Below, in pieces: positions 12,801-23,610 of a stretch of DNA of 64,000 nucleotides (position 1 is its first letter; each line of letters begins with the position of its first letter). Made by a program: the position numbers and the translations under genes. The notes under the pieces are model-generated. The model did no database searches. It had not been told where the DNA came from and worked only from the letters and a program-made list of their open reading frames with translations. This stretch comes from Pelodera strongyloides (Eukaryota; Nematoda; Chromadorea; Rhabditida; Rhabditidae), in contig JAANDG010000603.1 in the NCBI GenBank assembly GCA_036852015.1, positions 1 to 64,000 of the forward strand. Reading direction: 5' to 3'.

Positions 12801-15800
12801 GGAAATTCCCGCAGAAGAAATGTTTGAATCGACAATGCAGGAAGTGCCTGATGATAAGGTCGGTATTACTGTAACATTTAGCTTTTCGCCTTGCAGCGAC
12901 AGGTGCAAAAAAATCAAAGAGTGCCCTTCACAAAGAATAGTCTAATCAAAAAATGTATGGTTCTCCTTGGTGTACTAAATAAATACAGTAACATTTTAGG
13001 GAACAAAACAGATTAACATCGAGCCAACTTACGTGAAACCTTCGGAAGAGAAGGTTGAGGTAAGTGGCTATCATTGGCATTACAGCAGTATAGAGCGCGC
13101 AGACGCCGCGCGGTTCGGAGCGGCAGGCCAAACTTCGTTCTAAACGTGACCGCAGCACCTTAACCATGCAAATTCCAGTTTACGTACTTACTTCGCACAC
13201 TTATGGCGCACCTGAGAAATTGCGCAAGAGTTTCGCCATGTCTTCAGTGCCACCTTTTCCCGTCATAATGCGCGGCGCAACAGCCGCGCCTCACCATTGT
13301 TCTAGTGCAGCAGAATATATATCTAGAAAAATGTGCCAATATGAGTCCTATACCTATGAGTAACTGAAGAAACAAGACGCTTTGTGATCAGATGTTTCAG
13401 TAATCGTCGCAATCGAAAATAAGACAAATATCCATTGAAATTAGTAAGTATCGATTGTTATCGATTGATTTTCTAGTCCCGTTCTGCCGATTATCTGGCC
13501 ACTCAAAGGAAACCCACAATGGACCACGCTAAGAAGGCAGTTATTCAACCGGCCAAATTAGAAAAGGCCAAGGTGGACCGAGTGGAGACCAAAATTGGAG
13601 AGTTAGTACTTTTATCCTTTAAAATGGCATGACATTAAGTTCGGTTCCCTTCTGCACACTTGTGGCACAAATGGTGCACAATCTGGACGTATGCGTTATA
13701 TTCGGACAGTAGCACCAGAGGACGGAACTATGAGCTAGATTGTGGGACGAAAAGGAATGGATATATGTAATCGATAAAGCTTTTCTAAATAAACTACTAA
13801 AATTTGCAGAGCTCCAAAACCTAAACCTGTCGCAGCTCCATCTACAGCTGCTACCACCGAGGCGAAAAAGGCCACGTCAGTACTGTCACCAAAAGCTACG
13901 CGAAAGGGTATGGGTTATTTTCGAGTTGGTCTTTGGCTTATTTAAAAAAAAATGAAAATTCATTAAAACCTTATAGTGGGTCTGAGCCTAACTTAAGAGT
14001 TCAGAAAATAAATATATTGAAAATTTCTTTTCAAAACCTACTTAGTTATGGCTTGAACAACACAGTCCGTTAGATGACAACAATTATCTGAACACAAATG
14101 ACTTTCAGAATCAAAATTTAATCTAATTACAGCCGATGCAGCAAAACAGGAAGCAATTGCAGAAGATGGTACACCTCTATTCGGTTCAACTTTATCCAAA
14201 ATAGTGGCCGCGGGAAAATTGAGCGAAACAGCTAAGGCAGCTGCATCTAGTTCGGCCGCAAAGGTAAGTGAAAAGTAGAATTTTCTTTGATGACGCGAAT
14301 AACACCATATGGATGTTATATTGTTGGTCATTAACCATCCATCAATAGTACTGTTGCGCGATGTGAGATAACGCATGTAGCGATGTACCCTAGGTTGCTT
14401 AGGTAATAACGTAAGCTATCAAAAGTGCCTTGTCATTAGAAGAAAATGATTTTTTGCTAAATACATAAATATAAATGCGTAATAAATTTCTCATTTAGGA
14501 CAAGAGTTCCGTGCGAAAATCAGCGCTTAATATGACCGCGGAAGAGGCGAAGAGAAAGGAAAAAGAGGACGAGGTAAGTATTTATTCTAAAAGTAATAAT
14601 TGTGTAACAACCGTCGGAAATTGTAGTGGCTAACTTCCAGGCAACGCTCACGGATTCGGTATCCGTCCCAGGCCAGGTATATATATATATATCTTAAAGC
14701 GAAATACCGGCCGATTTTTGAAACGCATCGTGGGCAAATGAATTCTTACATATTTATGCTAATTTGCCCGAATTTAGCCCGATTTTTATTATGACCATGA
14801 AACCAAATGTTTAGGAAGCAGCTAAGAAACAAGCGCGCCGCTATGGAATGGTCGGGTCTTTGGCAGACAAATTTAAGGACAAAACTGGAAACCAGGAAGA
14901 ACCGATAGTGTGAGTACTAGATTCGTACTATGTTCATACTAGTTCTTAATTTGGATTACTTCACAGATGTGTGTTCGGTAATGTACAGTAACTACACAGT
15001 GCACTTCAATAGCCGTAAAGAGTAACGTGCTTCATACGACAGAGAATTTGTTTTTGTTCCCACTAATTTATATTATAACTCCTTTTATCTTACCTCCAGC
15101 GGGGGGGGGGGGGGTTGGGATCCCGCTCCCGGCTTCGCGCATACGGCAACAGAACCTATTTTTATGAGGGATTCCGAAAAATGAATTTAGTTATCGTCGA
15201 TCGAAAGCCCTACAACGTCGTGACGAGGAACGGCCAAAACGCACATATGCCCCCATTATTCAACCAGTTATGGACGACACTTTTGATAAGCAGGTAATTG
15301 GGGGAATTCAAATTTGCGCCATGAGTGCGCGAAAGATATTCGGTTCCTGTTAACGCACTAATGGCGAATGTGCCGCGCCCCTACCAATGTGCGTCGCGTG
15401 TGCGCCAACTGGAAATGCACTCTTTTTGGCGTAGCGCCCCCCTATTTGCCTCTTTTAGCGGCGAACTCGTGGTGTTCTATCAGTGCTGAAGCGGCATATG
15501 AGCCAAATTGGATTTCCGATAAAATCGATAATTCCCCTTATTTATTGATTTTTCTTCGTTTCAGATGGAAGAACTACGTTCTCGAATGAAAGAGGGAACC
15601 GTTCAATTCCAAAAAGAAGTTGCTGATTTAACCAAGGGAATTGTATCCGCCAGCGAGAGTGCGAAACTGAAAGAACAAGAGGAAAATCATAGACTTCTGA
15701 TGAAGAGGACGCAGAGAGAGTACAGGTTAGGGATAGAGTGAATCATAGAGAACGTAGGGAGCAGAGTAAGATACAAAGAGAGAGTGTACTTGGTGGAGTG

Positions 15801-18800
15801 TGCATGTATTATATGCATAGCTTTTAACAATAAAGTAACGACAACGGTATGTAGAGCCAAAGCAATTAAGAGATGAACTCACAAGCTAACAAGCGCACTA
15901 GTATCGTCGGTAGAAGTTAAAAAATAAAAAATATCTCAGTAGCCGTCTGCGGGACTTCCCGGCTGGGAGAATTTCTCTTTGCGTTTCGCTTATTCGCATG
16001 ATCCCTTTTTCTCTCACCTCCCACTGGGAGCCGGGGAGCATCTCCCCGGATTCGTGCATACGGCTACAGTACTTCACTTCAGCCGTGCTGATGACGAAAA
16101 GAAACGGCAACGAGAGTTGAGGAGTGTCGAGGCGGAGAAAGAATTGAATAGAGAGGAGAAGAAAGGAAGAAAGGTTAGAGTGAGTAAGGAGGCAACTACA
16201 GAAGGAAACACGACCACTGAGGTTTGTTTATTTTAAAATAATAAAGAATCTCCTAAACTCCTGATTAGGGCTCGTTTGGGCGTCTCTTACTGTAATTATG
16301 GCAAAATATGTATAATTTGTGCTCCATGATTCCGAGCATAGTGCTGACTCGTATTCAGCAGAGAATCGAAAACTCTGCCTGAAATACACGGTCCGGCCAT
16401 ATTAGGATGAATCTACGATCTGTTACATCGCATTAAAAGCTCCTAAATGGACATATTTATTTGATTGATAGTATTTTGTTCCTTACTTCAAAGATGATTT
16501 TCATATAATTATTAATTTTAAAATCTGCAGAAGGCTCCACCGAAGCGAACAGTGCGGAAGCTGAAAACAGCGACTGATGGTGGGCATTTTAATATTCCCA
16601 TTTTACTTTTTAAAGCGAAATACCGGCCGGTTTTTGAAACGCATTGCGTACACCTGCTTTCTTATGCAGCATATGCAAATGAGCAAAAATTAGAATAAAA
16701 ACTAGACCCCAATTACAATTAGACCCCACGTTGCATAAATGCATGGGAAGGCAAGTAATTGAGATGCGTTTCAAAAACCAGCCGGTATTTCGCTTTCAAG
16801 AGTTTCCTACATGTTTGCTTTTCTAGAGGGAGGAGATTCAAGAACTTCTTATATGTTCTATGACACCCAAAATACAATAACTGTGGTTTTTCAAAAGTGC
16901 CAGCTCCAAATTTTCTGTGTCTACGGTCGCTTCACTGGGGCTCTCTCTTTCTCGTGAGCTCACTTTTCCCTACCCAATTACCTATTTTATGACAGTACTC
17001 TGTTACAGCTTCTACCCCTACCTCATCCGAAGCCTTACTCGGAAAAGAACAACCCGACGGCGAGAGTCAGCCGGAAAAGTCAAAGGTTGCCAGTCTGGGT
17101 GGTTAGTGTCTGCCTCTCTTCAGTTTTATATTAATTTCGCTTTTATTTCAGTTCAACGGCACATTTTCTTCTATGTTGCATAGTATTGAAATCTCAGTTT
17201 ACTCTTTTTTTCTGTTCTGGTGCGTCTGTTTTTTCTTCCTTATTTTTTTTTAGATATTATCGGCTATGGCGTGTGGCTTGTTAGGCACAGTATATTAAGT
17301 TCTGAACACTAACTATTTCTTTTCATGTATATTGCTTACAATTAGCAACGGTTGCTTTCGCGAACTTTTGGGTAATTTGTTTCATGGGTATGGCCAAGGG
17401 GCAGACCCATGCGAAAAATTCTAGACACGCGAAAGTTTTCCCAAAAGTTTATGTACGACAGAGTTCGGAGGCTTTTCTTAGCGCTCGGAAGTGAATAGCA
17501 ACTTCACGCTCTAAACAGCTTCTTTGGCATAATATCTAGAATTGAGGTTTCTTCATTTAAAGCGAATACCGGCCGGTTTATGAAACGCATCGTGGACATC
17601 TGAATTCTTACGTATGTATGCTAAGTTGATCGAATTTAGCTCGATTTCTAATTCTAACTGTTCATTTGCATAAGAATGCTGGTGTACTCGATGCGTTTCA
17701 AAAACCAGCGGGTATTTCGCTTTAAAGTCACCACATCCCATTAGCGAGTTCCGCTGCACCACCGGCCGGCGACACTTCGCAGGAGAAGAGTGCCAAAAAG
17801 TCTGCTTTTCTCGAGGCTCTCAGGGTAAGGAATATTGGTCGTTCTACGGTTCTACCCGTTCCCCTCTGATGGATGCATGTTAAAAAGTGAAATTGAGAAC
17901 CATTCCTTAGTTTACCGTAACACGACTTTCAGTTTTAGCAAGGCTATCCATAAGTAGACGGCGCATGTAAAGTTGTTCGAGTAGCAATGCTAACTAGACG
18001 GCTACTTGCGTATGTAAAATTGTTGGATACGTCTGCTGAAGTAAATAGAAGGTTTATCTACAAATTGTCTTGACGTTGTCCTTTGTCTTGACCCCTTGTT
18101 TTTGAGAGAAATGTTTTTTTTTCAGAATCGTAAGACACCCGGCGGAGACCTAAGTACCGGGGGTGTCCGGCCCGTGGCAGCAGTGCCAGCAGCAGAAGGT
18201 GCTGCGGCGACCAAGATTAGAAATGTGAGCAGCATATTGATTCATGTGTAAACGTGAGCTGTACAGTGTGAAGGAGAGCGCGCAAGTGGTAATGCTGCGC
18301 AAATGGCGTGCATTATGCTGCACGCGGACTTTTCCGCTGATGCCACCAGTTGCGAAATGCATATTGCATGCACCACGCCGTTTTAGCGCGGCTGGCACGC
18401 TTCGCATTAAAGATTAAAGGGGTTGTATGTGATACCAAAAGGCAATCATGCTACAAACAACCATTGATTCGCGTTTCTGTGTACATGCAACTCTTGAAAA
18501 GGCTAATTGCAAGTTCTATATAGGTCGTATTCTGAGAAAAATTGTCTCGCTAATCATTTTTCCCAGTTCGAACGTGAAATGCGATTTTCACAAATGATTA
18601 ATGCTGTAGTTGTCAAACAGAAAAATGAAAATATACATAAGCTTTGTCTACTCATAAAAAAGAACATCGCTGCATTTATGTTTTTATATGTTTTAGGCGG
18701 CTCTAAACCAGGTCACTGTCCCTGCTGAAGCGGGCAAAGATGGTGTTCCAGTACGAAAACCACAGAAATACGGACAGAGAAGAAAAACTGATGAAATCAT

Positions 18801-20741
18801 CCTACCGCCTAAGGAGGAACCCAAGGTTTTTGATCTTTATTTTTATTTTGTATTTTTGATATTTCTTTTTTGCGCATTCGTTTACCAGAATTGGCAAATA
18901 ATTATTTCAAAAGGTTTATCACAACTTCTCAAGTATCGAGTTTGACAAGATATCCGCTAAAGATTAGCATAAGGTTACGTTGGCCGGGAAGCGCTTATTT
19001 TTTCCGAAATGCCCTAATAAATATTTTTATGGCTTATGTGTATTCTCATTTTCCAGAAGAAGCGTCGTAAGATCATGCCAAGGTTAAATCGATTTATTCG
19101 GTCTCCGGGCGATGTGGATGTGCTATTGGGTTGGGATAAGGAGAACACTTTTGAGGTAATCTTCTATTTTATACATTTTATAGTATACCAGACGGCTATC
19201 ACCGCCTGAGGTAACTTTCCAATACTACACGGGAGTTGGTTCGAATTTCGAAGTACTCACGAGTGGGTATACTTATATATGCAACAGCTGAAACGCGTCT
19301 TCCGAGGACTTCTGAAACGTAAAAAAAATGGCAGTGCTCTTTGGCTTGGCAAGCATGAACGTCGATTCTCCGTTTATATCCGAGTGCGGACGTGAGATAT
19401 TCTAATTTTCCTTGCCGACTCCGTTACAAACAAACTTTCTCCTTTATAAAATAAGATCTTATTATATAAAGTTGGGAGCTTTGTTTGTTTGTTTGTTTGA
19501 TTGATTGATTGTGTGTTTGGATGATGTGCGTTACGCTCAGGAAGTAGGATTGGTTCAGTAGTTCATGTTCCCATGCACTGAGCCATCTCACATCCCGAGC
19601 GCCCCTCTCACAAAAGTCCAAAAAAGGCTGCATATACGGAATGTGTGTGGTATATCGTTCGGGCGTGTCGGCGGCGCTCAAAGTACTTCGATTAAAATAA
19701 AGGAACATGCAAATCTAGAGCAGCAAAAGAAGCAATAAAGCGAGGATTTTGCATATGCTAATTTTTTGAATCACTTTTGAATCCACGTTTCACGTATGCA
19801 TGAAATAAAAATGTACTAGAAGGTCGCCTCAGGCGGCGCAGCCGTCTGGTAATAATATAAAACGTAGTAATTAGGACAAGTTTTCCCTATGGGCTCTCTC
19901 CGTAACGGCCGTGCCTATCTTAATCGCTTTATATAAAGTCCCGCCCTGCGCACGCGTTTCGGATGCCTTTGAAAGCGTTTTTAGGTGTTATTATGAAACG
20001 AGAGGCGCCTTTCCATACTTATGAAAAACGTCTGTAACGTAGACGGAAATTTTTCGAATAAAGAAATATATCGTTCTTTTACATGAGAATATTCTAAGTT
20101 GATATGCGGCACTCTTTTATATCCAAAGTGGAACAATTTATTCGAATTCTATTTCCGTAACGTGAGTGCTAGCGCACGATACAGTTACTCTTTTATATAT
20201 TAAGAAGATAAGCATACTACATATAACAGATCTCGGGATAGGCTGGACATAAATGTGTGTATCAGTGATAGTTGTTATTCTTACCTATAATAAGAAGATA
20301 CGGGTGTAAGTAATTGAGGCGTTTTTGGTAAAGACGGCTTCCTTGCAGGGTCTCGAGCGGAAGTTTGCCGCCGCAGCCAATGACCGCATAAAGCCTACCG
20401 CTCCACCGGCAAAGAAACTCCGCCGACATCCTCCGAAAAAGATCTGGATCAGTGAATTGACGGTATGTTTTAATATTTTATATTCTATATAATATACAAT
20501 ATGTAGCTGATACAGCTCGACAAGAGAGATAAGATTTTTTAATTGCCACGATTACATAGTTGTTTCATAGATAGAATATTCTAAACGTAGCCCAAAATAG
20601 AAACTTACAATCAAAGGACTAAAACATTTCAGTCTTGTCGAGCATAGAAAAACTTTTAAACTAAAAGAAGCTGTTCAGGACATCGACAAAATCTACAAAA
20701 CATCGGAACTTCGCGATATTATTGCCTCCGCTCAAGGATGA
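829..20741 (+). CDS. Large unrecognised acidic/Lys-Ala-rich protein, 3' part, at least 34 exons
   Basis: I do not recognise this protein. Phase-consistent exons: 829-1028, 1316-1411, 1727-1792, 2068-2115, 2282-2405, 2937-3008, 3135-3210, 3967-4057, 4387-4435, 4673-4749, 8157-8270, 8439-8546, 8641-8682, 9088-9192, 9988-10104, 12781-12858, 13000-13059, 13477-13601, 13810-13907, 14133-14263, 14499-14573, 14641-14676, 14815-14909, 15191-15293, 15565-15725, 16083-16221, 16531-16579, 17009-17101, 17745-17824, 18126-18224, 18697-18825, 19057-19155, 20349-20462, 20679-20741 (TGA). They encode at least 1070 residues; the N-terminus lies upstream. The first half is Ser/Asp/Glu-rich, with an almost purely Tyr/Thr/Asp/Glu exon at 8439-8546. 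The middle is Ala/Lys/Pro-rich with a likely coiled coil in the 15565-15725 exon (MEELRSRMKEG). The end is basic (KKRRKIMPRL, PPKKIWISELT), suggesting a nuclear protein, which is inference. No known domain is visible. Two adjacent genes, split near the 4750-8156 intron, cannot be excluded. Confidence 0.6.
1120..1215. repeat. GC-rich GCGC-dense island in intron
   Basis: This stretch is strikingly GC-rich in an AT-rich intron and dense in GCGC and GGGCGCGCC-like words. It has no open frame consistent with the flanking exons. Similar islands recur near 3395-3560, 3760-3925, 4495-4640, 13085-13310, 15320-15470, 18250-18405, 57650-57835, 59690-60030, 62460-62745 and 63665-63810. Confidence 0.5.
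3395..3925. repeat. GC-rich intronic repeat with short inverted motifs
   Basis: GC-rich words such as GCGCGCCGCACC, CCGCACCTTTTCGG and GTTTGGGGGTGTTTCCCGC recur in both orientations on either side of a tRNA-like segment. The 13-base motif CGCACCTTTTCGG occurs at about 3561 and 3773, and the matching inverted form CCGAAAAGGTGCG at about 3499. The open frame across it (3525-4085) is codon-poor and out of phase with the neighbouring exons. It is probably mobile-element debris in the intron 3211-3966. Confidence 0.5.
3658..3735 (+). pseudogene. tRNA-Leu/Ser-like sequence with box A and box B
   Basis: A perfect Pol III box A (TAGCCGAGTGG, 3664-3674) is followed 40 bases later by a near-perfect box B (GGTTCGCATCC, 3715-3725), a spacing typical of long-variable-arm tRNAs. 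The acceptor stem does not pair properly and the T-stem has a mismatch, so it is not a normal tRNA. It lies between two GC-rich repeat blocks and could be a tRNA pseudogene or the head of a SINE. Confidence 0.45.
4796..4903. mobile_element. Short imperfect inverted-repeat element
   Basis: The sequence around AAAACCGTCACTAGCCGGTC on the left is mirrored imperfectly by GACCAGTTGACGACGGTTTT on the right, with CAAATGG and CCATTTGG towards the centre. It has no coding capacity. It lies in the same intron as, and next to, the RTE element. Confidence 0.45.
5038..6849 (-). pseudogene. RTE reverse transcriptase domain
   Basis: This 603-residue frame encodes a non-LTR reverse transcriptase. Visible motifs in order are the NYRPIALMS block, LFVDFKKAFDSVE with the first catalytic Asp, GVKQGDVISPTLFS, and the active-site FADD. 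The C-terminal region GRPPTRWAD is characteristic of RTE elements. No internal stop is present and the length is near full. It lacks its own start because it continues the endonuclease frame after a frameshift in the overlap 6776-6849. Antisense frames across it are shadows. Confidence 0.9.
6776..7915 (-). pseudogene. RTE endonuclease (EEP/APE-like) domain
   Basis: This 379-residue frame encodes the N-terminal endonuclease that nicks target DNA for target-primed reverse transcription. Hallmark motifs of the exonuclease-endonuclease-phosphatase fold appear in order: STFNARTL near the start, IVAIQETR, VVNVYAPTS, LVVGDFNASIG with the catalytic Asp and Asn, and SSSDHRLV with the catalytic Asp-His. 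At the C-terminal end the frame overlaps the reverse-transcriptase frame by 74 bases. In other RTE elements both domains form one protein, so this copy carries a frameshift, most likely in the A-run near 6838-6842. Confidence 0.85.
9508..9546. repeat. Terminal fragment of a TTAA-ended repeat family
   Basis: The motif GCAAAACCGGGTTGACATTC followed by CCTTTAA closely matches the right end of the 448-bp inverted-repeat element at 56368-56815. Only this end is recognisable here. Confidence 0.6.
10314..10342. other. Strong GC-rich hairpin followed by T-run
   Basis: GGGGCTAGGGCGCGG can pair with CGCGCCTAGCCC around a GTAG loop, directly followed by TTTTT. In a eukaryotic intron it is not a bacterial terminator. 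It may be the terminal hairpin of a transposon; GC hairpins plus CTAG-like ends are seen in Helitrons. Confidence 0.4.
11415..11583. mobile_element. Copy of the TTAAAGCG inverted-repeat element, left end decayed
   Basis: The right end has the intact family terminus CCGGCCGGTATTTCGCTTTAA. The left end keeps only CCGTTTTTGAAAC. The interior shows the family pattern of ATTCTTAT, TTATGCGAAGTGGG and CATAAGAATG blocks. Confidence 0.75.
11638..11825. repeat. Direct repeat of ACGATAATTTCGAGAGAAC units, three copies
   Basis: ACGATAATTTCGAGAGAAC occurs at about 11638, 11712 and 11768, with interspersed ACGGATATTTA and TTCACTTCTAGCTTATTAC segments. It lies immediately left of the foldback element and may belong to an older copy of it. 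Confidence 0.7.
11854..12658. mobile_element. 805-bp foldback element with 240-bp terminal inverted repeats
   Basis: The arms 11854-12093 and 12420-12658 are almost perfect reverse complements, starting CTCTATCGTAAAAATAG. A 326-base AT-rich spacer separates them and encodes nothing. The near-identity of the arms suggests recent insertion or ongoing conversion. It lies in an intron of the large gene. I could not assign a superfamily. Confidence 0.9.
14693..14795. mobile_element. Truncated copy of the TTAAAGCG element (left half)
   Basis: TTAAAGCGAAATACCGGCCG begins a copy that reads through the TTTATGCTAATTTGCCCGAA block and then stops. The right half and terminus are missing. It ends about 20 bases before the exon at 14815. 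Confidence 0.8.
16609..16797. mobile_element. TTAAAGCG inverted-repeat element, intronic copy
   Basis: The left end is TTAAAGCGAAATACCGGCCG; the right end is GCCGGTATTTCGCTTTCAAG, where the final TTAA has mutated to TCAA. There is no coding capacity. It lies in the intron 16580-17008. Confidence 0.85.
17557..17725. mobile_element. TTAAAGCG inverted-repeat element, intronic copy
   Basis: Ends are TTAAAGCGAATACCGGCCGG and CAGCGGGTATTTCGCTTTAA, with TTAA on both sides. It ends 19 bases before an exon start at 17745, so it forms part of that 3' splice-site region. Confidence 0.88.
19188..20205. mobile_element. Cluster of non-autonomous Helitron-like elements
   Basis: A minus-oriented element (about 19188-19455) starts with CCAGACGGC (inverted hairpin-CTGG end) and ends with an inverted TCTTATTTTATAAA terminus. 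It abuts a plus-oriented element (19457-19849) running from TCTTATTATATAAAG to the hairpin AGGCGGCGCAGCCGTCTGG followed by T. A third, minus-oriented terminus (TTATATATTAAGA, ending 20205) closes a segment from about 19990 that resembles the right part of the element at 56286-57254. TC...CTRR ends with a 3' hairpin and no inverted repeats are Helitron hallmarks. All lie in the intron 19156-20348. Confidence 0.75.
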
Positions 20742-20823
20742 TCCAAGGAGTTGTGTTTTACTAACCTGCAGCGTTGCTCACTAACTCTAACGTTTTGGTA
20801 CTGAGTTTACATCTCTCTCTCTC

Positions 20824-20868
<45 letters not shown>

Positions 20869-21409
20869 CCAAAACACTGTGGATACGGCTTTCTGTATCA
20901 TCTGTATCGTGCATTGGAAATATATGTAGTATAAGGAATGGCGCGTGTTTAGAGCAATCATAATACTAGACAGCGAGCACTTTGCTTCTTTTCTTGTTTT
21001 ATTTTCTACATCGAAGCTGAGATCTGGTTACTACTTTTTTTTATAATCGAATCCGACGAAAATTGTCCTCATCATCATGCTTTTCACATAATAATTTAAG
21101 TTAACTTACCTAATAACTATTCTCCTATTTAATAATTTATATCGATCGTGTACATTTTCTAGTCACAACCTTGTCTTTCAATACACTGGTGCGCTGACCG
21201 CTTTAATTGTTCTTTTCATAATAAGTTTGCGTGCATTACCGAAGTAATAAAATATTTTGCTATGGGTTGTGTTTGCACGTATAACACATTGAATTTGTAT
21301 GCTAAACCCTTTATTTGACCCACCAAAGCCTTCAATACTTGATATAAAGCTTCTGCTAGGGCCATTAGACGGCCATTCTTTAAATTTGGTGGGCAGAGTA
21401 TTGTAGACT
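20742..21409. other. Convergent intergenic region with CT microsatellite
   Basis: This is the shared 3' flank of the large plus-strand gene and the minus-strand collagen gene. It holds a long (CT)n tract (20812-20862) and a minus-strand AATAAA (TTTATT on plus) at 21310-21315, about 95 bases past the collagen stop and a good poly(A) signal for it. No clear poly(A) signal for the plus-strand gene was found. Confidence 0.6.
20812..20862. repeat. (CT)n microsatellite
   Basis: About 50 bases of nearly pure CT dinucleotide with one CCC interruption. Confidence 0.95.
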
Positions 21410-22633
21410 TTAATATCCGGGTGCAAGTCTTGCGGGAGGGCAGTGGGAGCAGTCTCCCCGGGGTCCGGGCTGTCCATCGGCTCCCTTCTCTCCGTTCGGG
21501 CCGGGGAATCCAGGTTGTCCAGGTTGTCCGGGCTGGCCAGGCTCTCCAGGGTTACCGGGCTGTCCGTTGTCTCCGGCTGAAATCAAATAAATCAATAAAT
21601 ATGCAAATACCGCAACTTAACCTAAATATCGTGACATAACTTGTAGCCTAAATGTAGCACGACTAAAGGTTTACGCTAGACTCTTACGTTGTCCGGGAGG
21701 TCCCTTGGGTCCGCTGTTTCCAGAGGGCCCAGCAGGTCCAGCAGGTCCAGGAGGTCCTCCAGTTCCAGGGGTGTACTGTCCAGGGGTTCCAGGAGATCCA
21801 GGAGATCCAGGGCGTCCAGGTTGTCCAGGCTGTCCAGGGTTTCCAGGCTGTCCCTGAGGTCCGGGTCCTCCAGAGTTTCCAGGGCGTCCGCTGTCTCCGG
21901 GAGGTCCGGGAGGTCCACGCTGTCCGTTGGGTCCAGAAGGTCCGGCGGGCGAATCGCACGGGCACTGGTCAGCCTCGGCTCCGAATTGGTTGATGGGCAG
22001 CTGGGCCTCGGGCCCAGGGCTTCCTGGTTCTCCAACATTTCCGTCGATTCCGTCAGCGCCATCGGATCCGGGCTAGAAAAGATTGTATTAGAAACCACTT
22101 ACCGTAAGCCTTTCAAGCCTCAGGATTACGGTAAACCTTACGATTATGAACCAAGGGATGCGCCCAGCTGTTGGTAGGCTATTGAATCAGAAGAAAGGCT
22201 GACTTGAAGTGAAAATAGTTATGACTGGTAACTTACGGTTCCAGGGGCTCCGGGAGCTCCTCTCTGGCAGGCACAGCATCCTCCGGCCTGTCTCTTGGAT
22301 CGCTGCTCAAGGAAGCCGACGGTCTCGGGAGTCAGGACAGCAGAACGGGCAACGCGCTGAGCAATCGGACGTTCAGCTCCAATCTGAAATTGAATAAACA
22401 TTGAAAGCTCTATTTCCTTCGGTCTGTATCTCTTTATGTCTCAGTCAGTCTCTCCCTCTGTCCTTATATAACACCTCACTCTCTGTCGCTTCCTCTCTAT
22501 CTCTTCCTCACACAATCTCTCTCCATATATCTCTATCTCTCCCACCTTCTTTCTAACTCCCTTGCATCTCTCCTTCTCAAACTCTTTATATACCTACAGT
22601 ACATTTTTGCTCTTTTCTCTGCATCTCTAATCA

Positions 22634-22670
<37 letters not shown>

Positions 22671-23141
22671 ATTATCGTTACTATGAAACAATCTTCGCAC
22701 CTGTACTTCGAGCATCTGAGTCCATAGGTCACGTGATCGGGCCCTGCAGTTCTCCACCTCAAGCTGCACCTGAGACTCCAAGGTCTGCACGTAGCTGAAC
22801 ACCAGAGGGATGGTCACCTGAAGATTAACAAAATTATACTTGGACGGTGAGAAGCATAATTACTTTGTAATTCCAATGCGTAAATGGTATACGCTATGTG
22901 TAGAGATGCACTATTTTATGATGATAAATAGGTATATTGGCTTCATTTTGCTTCACATATGTGCACCTCTGACACAGTAGAGAACTGAAATGCATACGTT
23001 TTAAAACCACGTGTCATATCGCTTTAAATAATGGATAGTTTATCAAGGACCAACCATGCATGCTGAGATAGCTGCAGTGGCGAGGACAATGGCCACGAAA
23101 GCCGAGTAACGCATGGATTGGTTCTGCACCTTGCCTTCCAT
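21410..23141 (-). CDS. Nematode cuticle collagen, 300 aa
   Basis: Cuticle collagens are secreted, assemble as trimers and are cross-linked into the exoskeleton. Exons on the minus strand: 23141-23055, 22817-22701, 22383-22237, 22072-21688, 21576-21410 (TAA). The start at 23141 follows an acceptor-like TTTAG by one base, fitting a trans-spliced 5' end. Domains in order: a short N-terminal region, a hydrophobic signal-anchor ([16 protein letters not shown]), a conserved helix with [14 protein letters not shown], a furin-type site RSKRQ, a CCACQRG cysteine cluster, Gly-X-Y blocks interrupted by a non-collagenous stretch with CPC, a second Gly-X-Y run, and a C-terminal CSHCPP motif. Length and layout match the nematode family. 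I cannot assign it to a named gene. Confidence 0.93.
22632..22670. repeat. (CT)n microsatellite in collagen intron
   Basis: CT-rich dinucleotide run in the intron between collagen exons 2 and 3; on the coding strand this is GA-rich. Confidence 0.9.
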
Positions 23142-23178
23142 TCTAAATGCCATATACGGTATGATAAGGAATATATTT

Positions 23179-23356
23179 TTAAAGCGGTATAACATCCGGT
23201 TTTTGAAACGGGTTTTGAATAACTGCATTCCAATGCATTATATGCAAATGAGTATAATCAGAATAAAAGGTAGAGCTCGGTTCGAGCTCGCTTAGCATAA
23301 ATACAAAAGGGATGCAGTTGTCGCATATGTTCAAAAACCGTGTTATGTCGCTTTAA
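23179..23356. mobile_element. Inverted-repeat element, GTATAACA subfamily, beside collagen start
   Basis: Ends are TTAAAGCGGTATAACATCCG and GTGTTATGTCGCTTTAA, a sister subfamily of the CCGGCCGG type with the same TTAAAGCG outer ends and related interior (GCAAATGAGTATAATCAGAATAAAA). It lies only 38 bases upstream of the collagen start, between the start and a TATA-like box. Confidence 0.85.
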
Positions 23357-23610
23357 GAATTTGCCCGGCCAAGCCTAAGATCTGCCCTGTACCCTGCTGA
23401 TAAAATCATGTCACTACGCAAAACTTAAAATTATACAACTTTTCATATTAGGGCTAAAGAAATGTATTATTACAATGAGCAAGTGGCCTTGTCAAATATA
23501 TCCTAGCACTGGAAATGTTTCCACTATGTTCTACTCTATTTCTGGAAGTAAAGGAAAACTTAATAAAACTTTACCTGAAATGGAGGGTGCTTTCTCTTTC
23601 ACCCGTTCAC

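Noticed and set aside
20621..20653. Alternative last exon (SCRA then stop) of the large gene
   Set aside because: The acceptor at 20630 gives only four codons; the acceptor at 20678 gives a 20-residue, in-phase helical end and is preferred.
21689..22177. 162-codon Ser/Arg-rich plus-strand frame
   Set aside because: Antisense of the collagen Gly-X-Y repeats, which read as Ser/Arg on the other strand.
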